A stretch of DNA of 64,000 nt from Clostridiaceae bacterium (GCA_910574345.1 CAJSZV010000001.1:353127-417126); one strand, 5' to 3'; shown: positions 1-9,863, counted from the stretch's first letter. The notes: generated by a model from the sequence alone, not told the origin. Made by a program: numbers and translations.

Positions 1-14
1 TACTGAGGAGTCTG

Positions 15-953
15 ATGGGATTACTTTTTGGGATACTGGCGGCATATCTCATGTGGTATTCTGCTCATGAAGGGATGGAACAGGCGGCAGGCCGGGAGAG
101 AAAATACAAATTCGGCGCCACCTATATGACCATGAATAATCCGTTCTATGAGATTATTGACGATGAGCTGAGAAGCCAGCTGGAGGCCAGAGGAGATATT
201 CTCATTACCAGAGATCCGGCTCTTGATGTGGAAAAGCAGATTGAACAGGTGAGAGAGATGATTGACCGGAAAGTGGACGGAATCTTTATCAATCCTGTGG
301 ACTGGAAAATGATCGGGCCTGCTCTTGAGGAGGCAAAAGAGGCGGGAATTCCCATTATTGTGGTGGACAGCGACGTGTATGATTCCGGGCTTGCGGCGTG
401 TACCGTTGTGTCCGACAATTATCAGGCAGGCGTCCAGTGCGCCATGCATCTTTTGGAGCACAGAGAAGGGGGGGATATCCTTCTTCTGACCCACAGTGCG
501 GCCAAATCAGGCCTTGACCGAATCAACGGTTTTAAGGATACTGTCAAAGGACACCCTGAGTTTCGCATACTGGCCGAGGGGGACTGCCGGGGGCAGCTGG
601 AACTGGCTATGCCGGTGACGGAGAAGCTTTTGGAACAGTACCCCAATACGGATATTATTATGTGTCTCAATGATGTGGCGGCCATGGGAACCATGGCGGC
701 GCTAAAGGATATAGGTCTGGAAGGTAAGATCCATGTCTACGGCGTGGACGGTTCCCCTGACGGAAAATCCATGATAGAGGCGGGATTTATGGCAGCTACG
801 GCGGCTCAGTTTCCCAGGGAGATTGGCAGAAAGGCGGCGGATGCGGCTTACAGGATTCTGGAGGGAAAGCCTGTGGACGAGGCGGTGAAGATTCCCACAG
901 AACTGATCACCGGGGATAATCTGAAACTCTATGGAAGCGACGGGTGGCAGTGA
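15..953 (+). CDS. Periplasmic sugar-binding protein (ribose/galactose type)
   Basis: This is a substrate-binding protein of the ribose/galactose (Peripla_BP_4) fold. It starts with a hydrophobic anchor (residues 1-18) and no lipobox cysteine, then YKFGATYMTMNNPFY, the first strand of the sugar-binding fold. VDGIFINPVD and VYGVDGSPDGKSMI are hallmark hinge and ligand segments. The frame stays open to the window edge, so the true start may lie upstream, although a TGAGGAG Shine-Dalgarno sits four bases before this ATG. The gene overlaps the following sensor kinase, which suggests it is the sugar-sensing partner of that two-component system rather than only a transport component. The ligand cannot be told from the sequence. 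Confidence 0.8.
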   Translation: MGLLFGILAAYLMWYSAHEGMEQAAGRERKYKFGATYMTMNNPFYEIIDDELRSQLEARGDILITRDPALDVEKQIEQVREMIDRKVDGIFINPVDWKMIGPALEEAKEAGIPIIVVDSDVYDSGLAACTVVSDNYQAGVQCAMHLLEHREGGDILLLTHSAAKSGLDRINGFKDTVKGHPEFRILAEGDCRGQLELAMPVTEKLLEQYPNTDIIMCLNDVAAMGTMAALKDIGLEGKIHVYGVDGSPDGKSMIEAGFMAATAAQFPREIGRKAADAAYRILEGKPVDEAVKIPTELITGDNLKLYGSDGWQ

Positions 954-2263
954 GGAATATGAGCAGAGAGAGAATTATAACAAATCTGCAGCAGGCAGTG
1001 TATCTGCTGAACTTTGCGGCAGTTTGCCTGGTGGCGGGAAGCATGGCCTTCAGCATTTTCAAAATTGTGGATGCCATGGAGGCGGAACCCTTTTTAAATC
1101 TGATGAGAGTCAGGCCATGGAGGCCCCGTTCCATGATCGTAGTATCATTGACGGGATATCTGTGCCTGGTGCTTTTAAGCTGCATCGGACAGTTCTGGGA
1201 ACACAAGGGCAAATACGGGGGGCTTTGCATCATCGCAGGAGAAATGTGCCTTTGTATAGGCACTACGGTGGCTATGAATATGAATTACAACGGCCTTGTG
1301 CTCTTGGTTGTGGCGGATATGGTGCGGGGGCAGAAGGGCAGCCGCCAGAAACTGATTCTGGGCATGGCCATTGTGGGGCTGTACAGCATTGTCAACTACA
1401 ATCTGACGGGAACTTATTTTAACATGATTCCCTGGGAATCTTTTCTCACGGCATACAGTATCAGCACCCAGGCTTTTTTAAAAGGGGCTTTGAGCGTGTT
1501 TAATTCCATGAACCTGGTGCTTTTCATTCTCTATATGACCATGCTGATACAGGGAGAATACAGGGAAAGAGAGAGAATACAGATCCTTAACGAGCAGTTG
1601 GAGGCGGCTAACCGGAAACTGAAGGAGTATGCCTCTGAGGCGGAGAAGAATGCGGAGATGCGGGAGCGCAACCGGCTTGCCAGGGAGATCCATGACACTC
1701 TGGGCCATGCCCTGACAGGAATCGTAGCGGGAATTGACGCATGCCTGACGATGATTGACATTTCGCCGGAGGCTACCAGAAAGCAGCTTGAAAAGATCGG
1801 GGATGTGGCCAGGCAGGGAATGACGGACGTGCGGCGGTCCGTGAAAAAGCTGAGGCCCGATGCATTGGAGAAATTTGATCTGGAAAATGCCATTGTAAAG
1901 ATGCTTAAGGATACGGGCGCAGCCTCAGGTGCAGATATCCGGTTCGATAATCGGGTAAGGCCTTTGAAGTTTCACGAGGATGAGGAGGAAGTGATCTACC
2001 GGGTGGTTCAGGAGGCCACCACCAATGCCATACGCCACGGCCAGGCAGATGAGATCGGAATCTCCATTTCTATGGAAGAGCAATGGCTCACTGTGTGCAT
2101 CAAGGATAACGGAATCGGGTGTGCTAAGGTGGAAGAAGGCTTTGGGCTGAAGCATATGCAGGAGAGAATCAATCTTCTGGAAGGAACTCTGGAATATGGC
2201 GGGAAAGACGGATTCTATATTATTGCCAGGATACCGATCCGCTGGGGGGAGGAGCATGAATGA
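944..2263 (+). CDS. NarL-family sensor histidine kinase
   Basis: This is a membrane sensor kinase that autophosphorylates on histidine and passes the phosphate to the response regulator encoded next. About six hydrophobic segments fill residues 15-203, then a short coiled coil (205-245), a HisKA_3 dimerisation box with REIHDTLGH (His250) and a HATPase domain with an N box around TTNAIRHG and a G box DNGIGC. The GTG at 944 overlaps the upstream binding-protein gene by ten bases; an ATG at 959 after GTGAGGA is an alternative start. The stop codon overlaps the regulator start (ATGA), so translation is coupled. There is no extracellular sensor domain, which fits sensing through the neighbouring binding protein. 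Confidence 0.88.
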   Translation: MAVRNMSRERIITNLQQAVYLLNFAAVCLVAGSMAFSIFKIVDAMEAEPFLNLMRVRPWRPRSMIVVSLTGYLCLVLLSCIGQFWEHKGKYGGLCIIAGEMCLCIGTTVAMNMNYNGLVLLVVADMVRGQKGSRQKLILGMAIVGLYSIVNYNLTGTYFNMIPWESFLTAYSISTQAFLKGALSVFNSMNLVLFILYMTMLIQGEYRERERIQILNEQLEAANRKLKEYASEAEKNAEMRERNRLAREIHDTLGHALTGIVAGIDACLTMIDISPEATRKQLEKIGDVARQGMTDVRRSVKKLRPDALEKFDLENAIVKMLKDTGAASGADIRFDNRVRPLKFHEDEEEVIYRVVQEATTNAIRHGQADEIGISISMEEQWLTVCIKDNGIGCAKVEEGFGLKHMQERINLLEGTLEYGGKDGFYIIARIPIRWGEEHE

Positions 2264-2946
2264 GGGAAAAAATAAAGATTGTCATTGCAGACGATCAGGA
2301 ACTGATTCGGGACAGTTTAAAAATCGTTTTGTCCGCCAACCAGGATATGGAAGTCATAGACACGGTGGCTGACGGGCGGGAGGTGATCCGCTCCGTCCGG
2401 TCGGCAAAGCCGGATGTGATTCTCATGGATGTACGGATGCCGGGGATGGACGGAGTATCCTGTACCCAGATTATCAAGGAGAATTATCCCCAGATCAAGA
2501 TTATCATCCTTACCACCTTTGATGATGATGAATATGTGTACAATGCTTTGAAATATGGAGCCAGCGGTTATCTTTTAAAGGGCGTGTCCATGGCGGAGCT
2601 GGCCTCCGCCATCCGGACCGTATACGGGGGGAAAGCCATGATCAACCCGGACGTAGCGGTGAAGGTGGTGCGCCTTTTCTCTCAGATGGCCAAGGGAAAT
2701 TATACGATTCAGGTGGAGGACAGAAATCTGGAGGACATTGGGAAGACAGAGTGGAAGGTGATCCAGCAGGTAGGCTATGGAAGATCCAACAAGGAGATTG
2801 CGGCGGCTTTGAATCTTTCGGAGGGGACGGTGAGAAACTGCTTAAGCTCCGTTTTAAGCAAATTAGATCTGCGGGACAGGACACAGCTTGCCATATGGGC
2901 AGTGCAGACAGGGGTTACGACCAGAAATTTGGATGGGGCTCAGTGA
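2260..2946 (+). CDS. NarL/LuxR-type response regulator
   Basis: This is a DNA-binding response regulator paired with the upstream kinase. The receiver domain has the acidic pair DD at 11-12, the phosphoacceptor Asp57 in VILMDVRMPGMDG, and the conserved Lys in GYLLKG. A LuxR-type helix-turn-helix follows at about 160-215 (GRSNKEIAAALNLSEGTVRN). It overlaps the kinase by four bases. The next binding-protein gene starts 10 bases after its stop, so all five genes from the window start to 5091 probably form one sugar-sensing unit. A direct role in regulating the neighbouring transport genes is inferred. Confidence 0.9.
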   Translation: MREKIKIVIADDQELIRDSLKIVLSANQDMEVIDTVADGREVIRSVRSAKPDVILMDVRMPGMDGVSCTQIIKENYPQIKIIILTTFDDDEYVYNALKYGASGYLLKGVSMAELASAIRTVYGGKAMINPDVAVKVVRLFSQMAKGNYTIQVEDRNLEDIGKTEWKVIQQVGYGRSNKEIAAALNLSEGTVRNCLSSVLSKLDLRDRTQLAIWAVQTGVTTRNLDGAQ

Positions 2947-2956
2947 GGATGGAAGA

Positions 2957-4285
2957 ATGAAATATGGAGAGAAACGTGTTCTTTGGATTCCTGCTGCAGT
3001 GGGGATTATTTTGTTTGTCATAGCTGCAAGCTGCGCGGCGGAACAGTTTGTGGAGAAAAGGAAAGGGACGGTGCTTCATTTTGGGATGATGGCCGGAAGC
3101 TATTGGGACGTTCCCACAGGCAGCTGCTATGAGGTCATTGACGCCGCTATCCGGCGTTTTGAGGAGAAGCATCCGGGGGTGAGGGTAGAATATACCAGCG
3201 GAATTCTGAAAGAAGATTATCCGGAATGGCTGGCAGAACAGATCCTTCTCAGCGAGGAACCGGACGTTTTCATGATTCCGGCAGGGCAGCTGGATGTTCT
3301 GGCGTCTTTAGGAGTTTTAAAGAACTTAGAACCCCTGATGGAACGGGATGAGGCATTTGAGCGGGAGGATTATTACCCTGCTGCATGGAATTACGGGAAT
3401 ATCAGGGATACCCAGTATGCTCTTCCTTATGAAAGCGTGCCTACTCTGATGTTCGTCAATAAAACCTTGCTGGAGAAAGAACATATTAAGATGCCGGGAA
3501 CCGATTGGACCTGGGAGGATTTTCTGGCTGTCTGCCGTCAGGTGACAAAGGATACGGACGGCGACGGAGTCATAGATCAGTTCGGCTGCTTTGATTACGG
3601 CTGGCGGGAAGCGGTGAATTCCAACGGAGTCCAGCTGTTTGAGAAGGGCGGAGCAAAGTCATATTTTGGGGATTATCGGGTGGAAGCGGCCCTCAGGTTC
3701 GTGAAAGACTTAAATGGGGTGAATGAGGGGTTTGCAGTGACTTCCAGGGAGTTTGACCAGGGGAAAGTGGCTTTCAGGCCCTTCGCGTTTTCCGAATACC
3801 GGACGTACAAGCCCTATCCATGGAGGATTAAAAAATATTCTGATTTCGAGTGGGACTGCGTGAAGCTTCCCTCAGGTCCTGACGGAAAGGGACAGACAGG
3901 ATTGGATACGCTCCTTATGGGAATCAGCAGCAGAAGCGGACACCAAAACCTGGCATGGGAGTTTATCAAGGAACTGTGTTACGAGGAGGAAACCCAGCTC
4001 CATTTGCTGGAGGCTTCCCAGGGAATGCCGGTTTTGCGGGGGGCTGTAGAGTCTCCGCTGTTAAAGCAGGTGCTGGGCAATGATATACCAGGCAACGGCA
4101 ACATGGATGTGGAGGTAATCCGGCAGGTCATGGAGGAGGCAAGGGAGACGCCTAATTTCCGCAGGTATTCTGCCGCCATGAGCCAGGCGGACAGAGAGAT
4201 CAGTTCCATTATAAACGGAGAGCGTTCCATAGACAGCGGGCTTTTAAAGCTGCAGAGAGAGATTAACGCCTTTTTGAGACAGTAG
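2957..4285 (+). CDS. Extracellular solute-binding protein, family 1 (sugar)
   Basis: This is a carbohydrate-type ABC binding protein. The ATG at 2957 follows GAGGATGGAAG and opens directly into a signal/anchor segment (RVLWIPAAVGIILFVIAASC), so the open frame back to 2888 is not used. The body has VLHFGMMAGSYWDVP, RRFEEKHPGVRVEY and a DTDGDGVIDQFG loop that looks like a calcium-binding insert. TGLDTLLMGISSRSGHQNLAWEFIKEL is characteristic of family 1 (split here only for reading). No permease genes lie beside it, so it may act as a sensing partner for the two-component system or use permeases encoded elsewhere. Confidence 0.82.
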   Translation: MKYGEKRVLWIPAAVGIILFVIAASCAAEQFVEKRKGTVLHFGMMAGSYWDVPTGSCYEVIDAAIRRFEEKHPGVRVEYTSGILKEDYPEWLAEQILLSEEPDVFMIPAGQLDVLASLGVLKNLEPLMERDEAFEREDYYPAAWNYGNIRDTQYALPYESVPTLMFVNKTLLEKEHIKMPGTDWTWEDFLAVCRQVTKDTDGDGVIDQFGCFDYGWREAVNSNGVQLFEKGGAKSYFGDYRVEAALRFVKDLNGVNEGFAVTSREFDQGKVAFRPFAFSEYRTYKPYPWRIKKYSDFEWDCVKLPSGPDGKGQTGLDTLLMGISSRSGHQNLAWEFIKELCYEEETQLHLLEASQGMPVLRGAVESPLLKQVLGNDIPGNGNMDVEVIRQVMEEARETPNFRRYSAAMSQADREISSIINGERSIDSGLLKLQREINAFLRQ

Positions 4286-4296
4286 GGAGGAAAAAT

Positions 4297-5091
4297 ATGG
4301 ATATTAAGATTATATACAGCGATATTGACGGAACGCTGCTGAAAGGCGACCATCACATCTCCCCTAAGACCAGGGAGAAGATTCTGGAACTGGACAGAAA
4401 GGGGATTCCGTTTATTCTTGTATCGGCCCGTATGCCTGACGGGGTCAGGCTGATTCAGAGAGAGCTGGGGAATCACCGGCCCATTATCTGCTACAGCGGC
4501 GGTCTCATACTGGATGAGGACCAGAAAGTGATATACAGCCGGCAGATGGAACTGGGGCTGGCAGTGAAAGTACAGGCGGATCTAGAGAGGGAATGTCCGG
4601 GAATCTGCGTAAATACTTACGGCGGGGAACTGTGGGTGGTAAAGGACGATAAGAACCCCTGGGTTATAAGGGAAGAGAAGATCACAGAGGGGAAGTCTGC
4701 GGCAGGGGACATTGGGAGCGTCTTTTTACAGGCAGGGGGAATCCATAAGTTTCTTCTTATGGGAAATCCGGATGACATCGCGAAAGGGGAGGCATTTTTA
4801 AAGGCCGATTATCCGGGGCTGTCTGTGCTCCGGTCCAACGAGTACTACCTGGAGGTCATGGATGGTTCCGTAGATAAGGCGGCAGGCGTTAAGTGCCTGT
4901 GTGAAAGATACGGGATCCCCCCGGAGCAGGCGGCAGCTTTCGGCGACGGGGAAAATGATGTGGCCATGCTCCGGGCCGTGGGATATGGATTTGCCATGGC
5001 CAATGCGCCGGAACGTGTGAAAAAGCAGGTGGGAAATGTGACAAAGAGCAATGAGGAAGACGGAATATGGGAGGTGGTGAAGGGGCTGTAA
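4297..5091 (+). CDS. HAD-family (Cof-type) sugar-phosphate phosphatase
   Basis: This is a haloacid-dehalogenase phosphatase of the Cof/IIB subclass, which hydrolyses small phosphorylated metabolites such as sugar phosphates in the cytoplasm. Motif I DIDGT (nucleophile Asp) is at residues 9-13, motif II is around ILVSAR, and motifs III/IV are the C-terminal Lys region and FGDGENDVAML. The length of 264 residues is typical. It lies 11 bases after the binding-protein gene with AGGGAGG before the ATG. Genomic position suggests a role in processing the sugar sensed or imported by this cluster, but the substrate is unknown. Confidence 0.88.
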   Translation: MDIKIIYSDIDGTLLKGDHHISPKTREKILELDRKGIPFILVSARMPDGVRLIQRELGNHRPIICYSGGLILDEDQKVIYSRQMELGLAVKVQADLERECPGICVNTYGGELWVVKDDKNPWVIREEKITEGKSAAGDIGSVFLQAGGIHKFLLMGNPDDIAKGEAFLKADYPGLSVLRSNEYYLEVMDGSVDKAAGVKCLCERYGIPPEQAAAFGDGENDVAMLRAVGYGFAMANAPERVKKQVGNVTKSNEEDGIWEVVKGL

Positions 5092-5099
5092 GGCCCCTT
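5080..5099 (+). terminator. Hairpin at end of HAD gene
   Basis: AAGGGGC and GCCCCTT form a seven-base stem over a six-base loop spanning the HAD stop codon. The run after it is A-rich, not T-rich, so it is a weak terminator candidate on the plus strand. Confidence 0.35.
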
Positions 5100-5226
5100 A
5101 AAATATGTATTGAAGCCGTGAAAATTATGGGATATAATAAATTTCAAACAATATAACAGTATCATCTTATCCATGGGAATGAGAATACAGGCGGCGGCAG
5201 GGCCCGGACAGGAGCGAGGAGATTAT

Positions 5227-6939
5227 ATGGAAGCAATGAAAAAACTGCCCATTGGCGTTGAGTTTTTCAGAGACTTCAAGTCAGAAAATTTTTATTATGT
5301 AGACAAGACCGGTATGATCAGCCGGTTTCTTCGTACCAGAGGTGTGGTAAACCTTTTTACAAGGCCCAGGCGTTTTGGAAAAAGTTTAAATATGAATATG
5401 TTCAAAACCTTTTTTGAAACGGGAACAGATGCGGATTTGTTCGAGGGGCTTCAGATTGCCAGGGAAACGCAGCTGTGTGAAAAATATATGGGAAAGTATC
5501 CGGTTGTTTCCATTAGCCTGAAAGACGTAGAGGGCGGGAATTTTGAGGCGGCCTGTGACAGCTTGGGAATTCTGATCAGCGAGGAGGTTTCCCGCCATGA
5601 CTATCTTGCCGGAAGCTTTGAGTTGTCCCAGACAGACAAGATAAAACTTCTAAGACTGATGGACGGAAATTTTGAAAAAAAGGCGTTTCTATGCAGCAGC
5701 TTGAAGGTGCTTACAAGGCTGTTGAACAAGCACCATAAAAAACCGGTGATCATACTGATTGACGAGTATGATGTCCCTTTGGATAAGGCTCATCAGGACG
5801 GATATTATCCCCAGATGGTGAATTTGATCCGATCCCTGCTTAGTCAGACTTTAAAGACAAATCCGGATATGTATTTTGCGGTTATTACCGGGTGTTTAAG
5901 GATTGCGAAGGAAAGTATTTTTACAGGCCTCAATAATTTTAAGGTGGATTCTATCTCCGATTCTGAGTATGGCGAGTATTTCGGCTTTACAGACGTGGAA
6001 GTGAAAAGTATGCTGGAGTATTATGGAGTAGAGGACAGGTTTGCGGATATAAAGGAATGGTATGACGGATATCATTTCGGCGGTGTGGATGTATACTGCC
6101 CCTGGGATGTGATCAATCAGTGCGACAAACTGAGAGTGGCAAAGAACGCGAAGATGGAGCCTCATTGGGAGAACAGCAGCAGTAATGCAATTATTCAGGA
6201 TATCCTTAAAGATTCTACAGAGACAACTAAGGCAGAGATTGAGGCATTGATCTCCGGTGAATGTGTGGAGAAGGCATTGATTCCAGAACTGACGTACACC
6301 GATCTTGACAGCAAGGATGTGTCTGTCCGTCAAACTTATCTGTGGAGCGTGCTTTTTGCCACAGGTTATCTCACAGAAAGGGGAGATGGAAACGGGGAGC
6401 TGCACAAGCTGGCTATCCCTAACAAGGAGGTTCTTGGAATTTTTGAAAAGAAGATCAGTTCATGGTTTCGGGCAAGGGTTACAAGTGATACGGCAAGATG
6501 GCAAAGGTTCTGTAAAGCTGTGAAAAAAGGGGATGCAAAAGAAGTTCAGAATATCTTTAATGAATTTATGGCCGATTCAATCAGTATTCGGGATACTTTT
6601 GTGAAAAAGGAATTGAAAGAGAATTTTTATCATGGGATGCTTCTGGGACTTTTGAGAGCGGAAGGGAGCTGGGCAGTAAAGTCCAATGCTGAATCGGGCA
6701 TGGGGTATACAGATATTGAACTGGTGATTCCATCAGAAAAGACAGGATGTATTATAGAGGTAAAATATGCGGAAAACGGAACTTTTGACAGGGCCTGCCG
6801 TAAGGCTATGAAACAGATTGAAGATAACGGTTATGCAAAAGTGCTTAAGCAGGAAGGCATGGAGAGAATCCATAAATTCGGAGTCAGCTGCTACAAAAAA
6901 AGCTGCATGGTAGTTTATGCAGGCGAATCTTTTTTTTAA
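5227..6939 (+). CDS. AAA-ATPase-like protein with C-terminal PD-(D/E)XK nuclease domain
   Basis: This belongs to the AAA-ATPase_like / PDDEXK_9 family that is abundant in Clostridia and Bacteroides. The N-terminal half begins LPIGVEFFRDF, has the family's modified P-loop RPRRFGKS (46-53) and a Walker B ILIDEYDVPLD. The C-terminal part carries the nuclease-like core ELVIPSEKTGCIIEVKYA with the E-x-K pair. The ATG at 5227 follows CGAGGAG; the frame extends to 5173 without a better site. The cellular role of this family is not established and it is often found in many copies per genome. It is flanked by unrelated genes and is probably monocistronic. Confidence 0.85.
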   Translation: MEAMKKLPIGVEFFRDFKSENFYYVDKTGMISRFLRTRGVVNLFTRPRRFGKSLNMNMFKTFFETGTDADLFEGLQIARETQLCEKYMGKYPVVSISLKDVEGGNFEAACDSLGILISEEVSRHDYLAGSFELSQTDKIKLLRLMDGNFEKKAFLCSSLKVLTRLLNKHHKKPVIILIDEYDVPLDKAHQDGYYPQMVNLIRSLLSQTLKTNPDMYFAVITGCLRIAKESIFTGLNNFKVDSISDSEYGEYFGFTDVEVKSMLEYYGVEDRFADIKEWYDGYHFGGVDVYCPWDVINQCDKLRVAKNAKMEPHWENSSSNAIIQDILKDSTETTKAEIEALISGECVEKALIPELTYTDLDSKDVSVRQTYLWSVLFATGYLTERGDGNGELHKLAIPNKEVLGIFEKKISSWFRARVTSDTARWQRFCKAVKKGDAKEVQNIFNEFMADSISIRDTFVKKELKENFYHGMLLGLLRAEGSWAVKSNAESGMGYTDIELVIPSEKTGCIIEVKYAENGTFDRACRKAMKQIEDNGYAKVLKQEGMERIHKFGVSCYKKSCMVVYAGESFF

Positions 6940-6963
6940 ACATATCCTTCATACAAAAGTTTA

Positions 6964-6992
6964 TTTACAAAAGGCGGGAGTTTGTCTATACT
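6964..6992 (+). promoter_or_regulatory. Sigma-A promoter for alpha-galactosidase
   Basis: TTTACA and TATACT separated by exactly 17 bases lie about 57 bases upstream of the GH27 start. This is the only good match in the gap after the AAA-ATPase-like gene. Confidence 0.65.
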
Positions 6993-7049
6993 GTGGGAAA
7001 GAGGAAGGCACGGCAGTGCCCATCCGCCATATGAAGGAGGAGATAAATT

Positions 7050-8240
7050 ATGACAGCAATGACGCCGCCTATGGGCTGGAACTCATGGAATACTTTTGGG
7101 AAAGATATTGATGAGAAACTGATTTTTCGGATCGCGGATGTGATGGTTGAAAAAGGCTATCGGGACGCAGGATATGAGTATTTGGTGATCGACGACTGCT
7201 GGTCTTTAAAGGAGCGCGGCAGAGACGGCAGCCTGGTGCCTGATCCTGAGAAGTTTCCCCATGGGATGAAGGCAGTGGCGGATTATGTCCATGGCAGGGG
7301 ATTGAAGTTCGGCATGTACTCCTGCGCCGGGATTCTCACCTGTGCCGGATATCCTTCCAGTTATGACCATGAGTTTGAGGATGCCAGGCTCTTTGCTGAG
7401 TGGGGCGTGGATTACCTGAAATATGACTACTGCAATTTTCCCAAGAATGCAGACACGGTAAACCGTTATCACATCATGAGCATGGCTCTTAAAAGTACGG
7501 GAAGAGAGATCTGCTTTGCCGCGTGCAATTGGGGGCAGCAGGAATCCTGGAACTGGATGCGGTCCATCGGCGCTCATATGTACCGGTCAACAGGAGATAT
7601 TTTTGATAACTTCCGTTCCTTTATGGGAATCTTCCGGTCCCAGTTAGAGCACCTGTGCCAGTCAGGCCCTTACTGTTTTAACGATATGGACATGCTGACA
7701 GTGGGCATGTACAACCAGGGAAATGTGGCCATCGGAAAGCCCTGTACCGACGGGGAGTACCGGATGCAGTTTTCCTTGTGGTGTCTGGCCGGCGTGCCTC
7801 TCATGATGGGGGCGGATATCAGAAACGTAAAGCCTGAGATGGAAAAGCTTCTTCTGAATAAAGAGCTGATCCGCATTGACCAGGATCCGGAGTGCCGTCC
7901 TCCCTATCTTGTGGGGAAGAGAAGCGTCATGGTGCCGGAGGAGGATAAGGAGAATGCCGCAGAGCCCCTGCGGGCAGTGAAGGATCAGCTGTACACCTTT
8001 ATCAAGCATCTTTCTGACAGGGAATTTGTGATTGCCTACTATAATCTGTTTGATGAGGAGCGGGAGATCAGCTGTATCTTTGCCGATGCGGGAGTGCCCT
8101 ACTCATCGGGCTACGGATTTGATATGAGAGACGTGTTTACGGGGGAGAATATAGGAATCAAGAGAGATTACCATATTGTGACGGTTCCGGGCCATGACTG
8201 CAAAGTCTTTCTCTGCCGTCTTGCAAAGTGTGAAAAGTAA
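7050..8240 (+). CDS. Alpha-galactosidase, glycoside hydrolase family 27
   Basis: This is a retaining alpha-galactosidase that releases terminal alpha-linked galactose from sugars such as melibiose and raffinose. The family signature TPPMGWNSWNTFG is at residues 5-17, the nucleophile Asp126 lies in YLKYDYC, and the acid/base Asp183 lies in RSTGD. The (beta/alpha)8 barrel is followed by a short beta domain from about 310. No signal peptide is seen, so it acts in the cytoplasm on imported oligosaccharide. AAGGAGGAG precedes the ATG. The zinc-ribbon gene begins two bases after its stop. No dedicated transporter lies next to it. Confidence 0.93.
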   Translation: MTAMTPPMGWNSWNTFGKDIDEKLIFRIADVMVEKGYRDAGYEYLVIDDCWSLKERGRDGSLVPDPEKFPHGMKAVADYVHGRGLKFGMYSCAGILTCAGYPSSYDHEFEDARLFAEWGVDYLKYDYCNFPKNADTVNRYHIMSMALKSTGREICFAACNWGQQESWNWMRSIGAHMYRSTGDIFDNFRSFMGIFRSQLEHLCQSGPYCFNDMDMLTVGMYNQGNVAIGKPCTDGEYRMQFSLWCLAGVPLMMGADIRNVKPEMEKLLLNKELIRIDQDPECRPPYLVGKRSVMVPEEDKENAAEPLRAVKDQLYTFIKHLSDREFVIAYYNLFDEEREISCIFADAGVPYSSGYGFDMRDVFTGENIGIKRDYHIVTVPGHDCKVFLCRLAKCEK

Positions 8241-8241
8241 C

Positions 8242-8448
8242 ATGGAAAAGAAGAAAGAACAGTGCAGACGCTGCGGCAGGGAGTTGACTGCCGACGACAT
8301 GGGGGCCACGAAAAAGTTTGTGAACCGGGGGAGCACGGCGTATTACTGTCTGGACTGCCTGGCGGAAAGCCTTGACGTGGCGAGGACCGACCTTGAGAAA
8401 AAAATCGTGTATTTCAGGGAGATGGGGTGTACTTTGTTTCAGGACTGA
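8242..8448 (+). CDS. Small zinc-ribbon protein
   Basis: This 68-residue protein has a CxxC pair (CRRCG, residues 7-10) and a second CxxC (YYCLDCLAE), which would bind one zinc ion. It starts one base after the alpha-galactosidase stop, so it probably depends on that gene for translation. Small proteins of this type are common in Lachnospiraceae, often beside carbohydrate genes; the function is unknown. Confidence 0.7.
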   Translation: MEKKKEQCRRCGRELTADDMGATKKFVNRGSTAYYCLDCLAESLDVARTDLEKKIVYFREMGCTLFQD

Positions 8449-8524
8449 GAGGGCAGCCGCAAAAGAAAGCGTTCTCCAAACTGCCGAAAAAGGTTCGGCG
8501 GCATCATCCGGTCGGAATCAGGGA

Positions 8525-9850
8525 TTACGGATTTAAAAACACAGACGCATAAAAAACGCCGGATTCATACTTTAAATCCGCAATTCCGTTGTACTGGAGG
8601 GCAATATTGCGGACGGAGACCGTGCCTGTCCCCGGACCGGAATGTTTGGAAGACAGAAAAACACCGTCTCTTATGACAGGCGGATTCTGGCAGGAGTTAT
8701 CTATAGTGATGGAGATGGCCCTCTCGCCGGCGACTTTGGCATGGACGCGGACAAAGGGGGAGGCGCCGGGCTCATCAATGCAGGCGTCTATGGCATTTTC
8801 TAAAAGATTGCCGAAAAGAATGTAGATATCAGGCTCGTTGATCCAGAGCCGGCAAGGCAGATGGATCTGAGAGGCAAAACGGATATTGTGCTCCTGGGCC
8901 ATCTCCCCATAGTGGCGGATCACAGCGTTTATGGCATAGTTGCTGCAGTATGTTTTGGGCGTAAGGGAAGAAAGCTTCTGACCGTATTTGGCAATATAAT
9001 CCTTTAACTGGGATTCATCCCCATTTTCCAGATAGCCCTGGATAACGCTTAAGTGCTGCTTTAAGTCATGGCGGGCCTGGCGCGCTTCTTCAATCTATTT
9101 TTGGAGCATGGAGTACTGCGCCCTTTGGAGATGAATCAGCTGTTCCTGGCTGCGGGCACGCTCCTTTGCCTCGCCCTGAAGTTTTAAGGATTCCAGGGAC
9201 GACACAAGGATGTGGTAGACGATAAAAATCATAATAAGAAGAGAGACTCTTGCCAGGAGAAAAGCCATTCCGGATACGGATATTATATTTAAGTTCCATG
9301 TAAACATGAGGACAATGAAGGAAGTGAGGGCGGGAATCAGCCAGATGGTCCGCCAAAGCTGGAGAGCGTGGCTGCCAAGAACCCGCCTTTTGGTAATGTC
9401 TAAGAAAGTAAGCATAAAGGGCGCGGTTATGATGAAAGGAATCAGGCGGATAATGGTGCCTGAGGGCATGCCGAGAAGGGTGTAGCCATGGCCCGGTTCC
9501 GTGAAAAAGCGAATATCCAGGAAAACAGCGATTCCCCGGACGATCATAACATAGTCTACAACAAGGGTATAGATAAAAAGAAGCTTGGGAACCTGGGCTT
9601 TTACGCAGAAAAGGTAGGCTGCCATGGAGACAACTGCAGTGAGGATATCCCAGGAGCGGATATCGCCTCCGGTGCCTGCCACATAACAGCACAGGAGAAA
9701 CTGGGCGGACATGTTGACTCCGTTGATGAGGAGTACGAACCAGAGAGGGAAACGGAAGTGCCCCCGGAAGGGATAGTATGCCAAAAAGTGAAAGGGAAGA
9801 AGTTCAATGGTGTAGCAGGAAGCAGACAGCAGGGAAGAAGGGGTAAACAT
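8525..9850 (-). pseudogene. AgrC-like sensor histidine kinase, interrupted by in-frame amber codon
   Basis: Read on the minus strand, this encodes a quorum-sensor type kinase: six or so hydrophobic segments, then a linker (EQLIHLQRAQYSMLQK), a TAG stop at 9097-9095, and in the same frame IEEARQARHDLKQHLSVIQG, the AgrC-family phosphoacceptor box. The GHKL ATPase domain follows (FGNLLENAIDAC, SSKHSGPGTGTVSVRNIA). The frame is unbroken apart from the stop. The amber replaces a position usually Gln or His in this family, so a single CAG to TAG change is the simplest origin. AGGAGG sits five bases before the ATG at 9850. Without readthrough the product would be a membrane domain without kinase activity. 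Confidence 0.85.
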
Positions 9851-9863
9851 AAAAACCTCCTGT

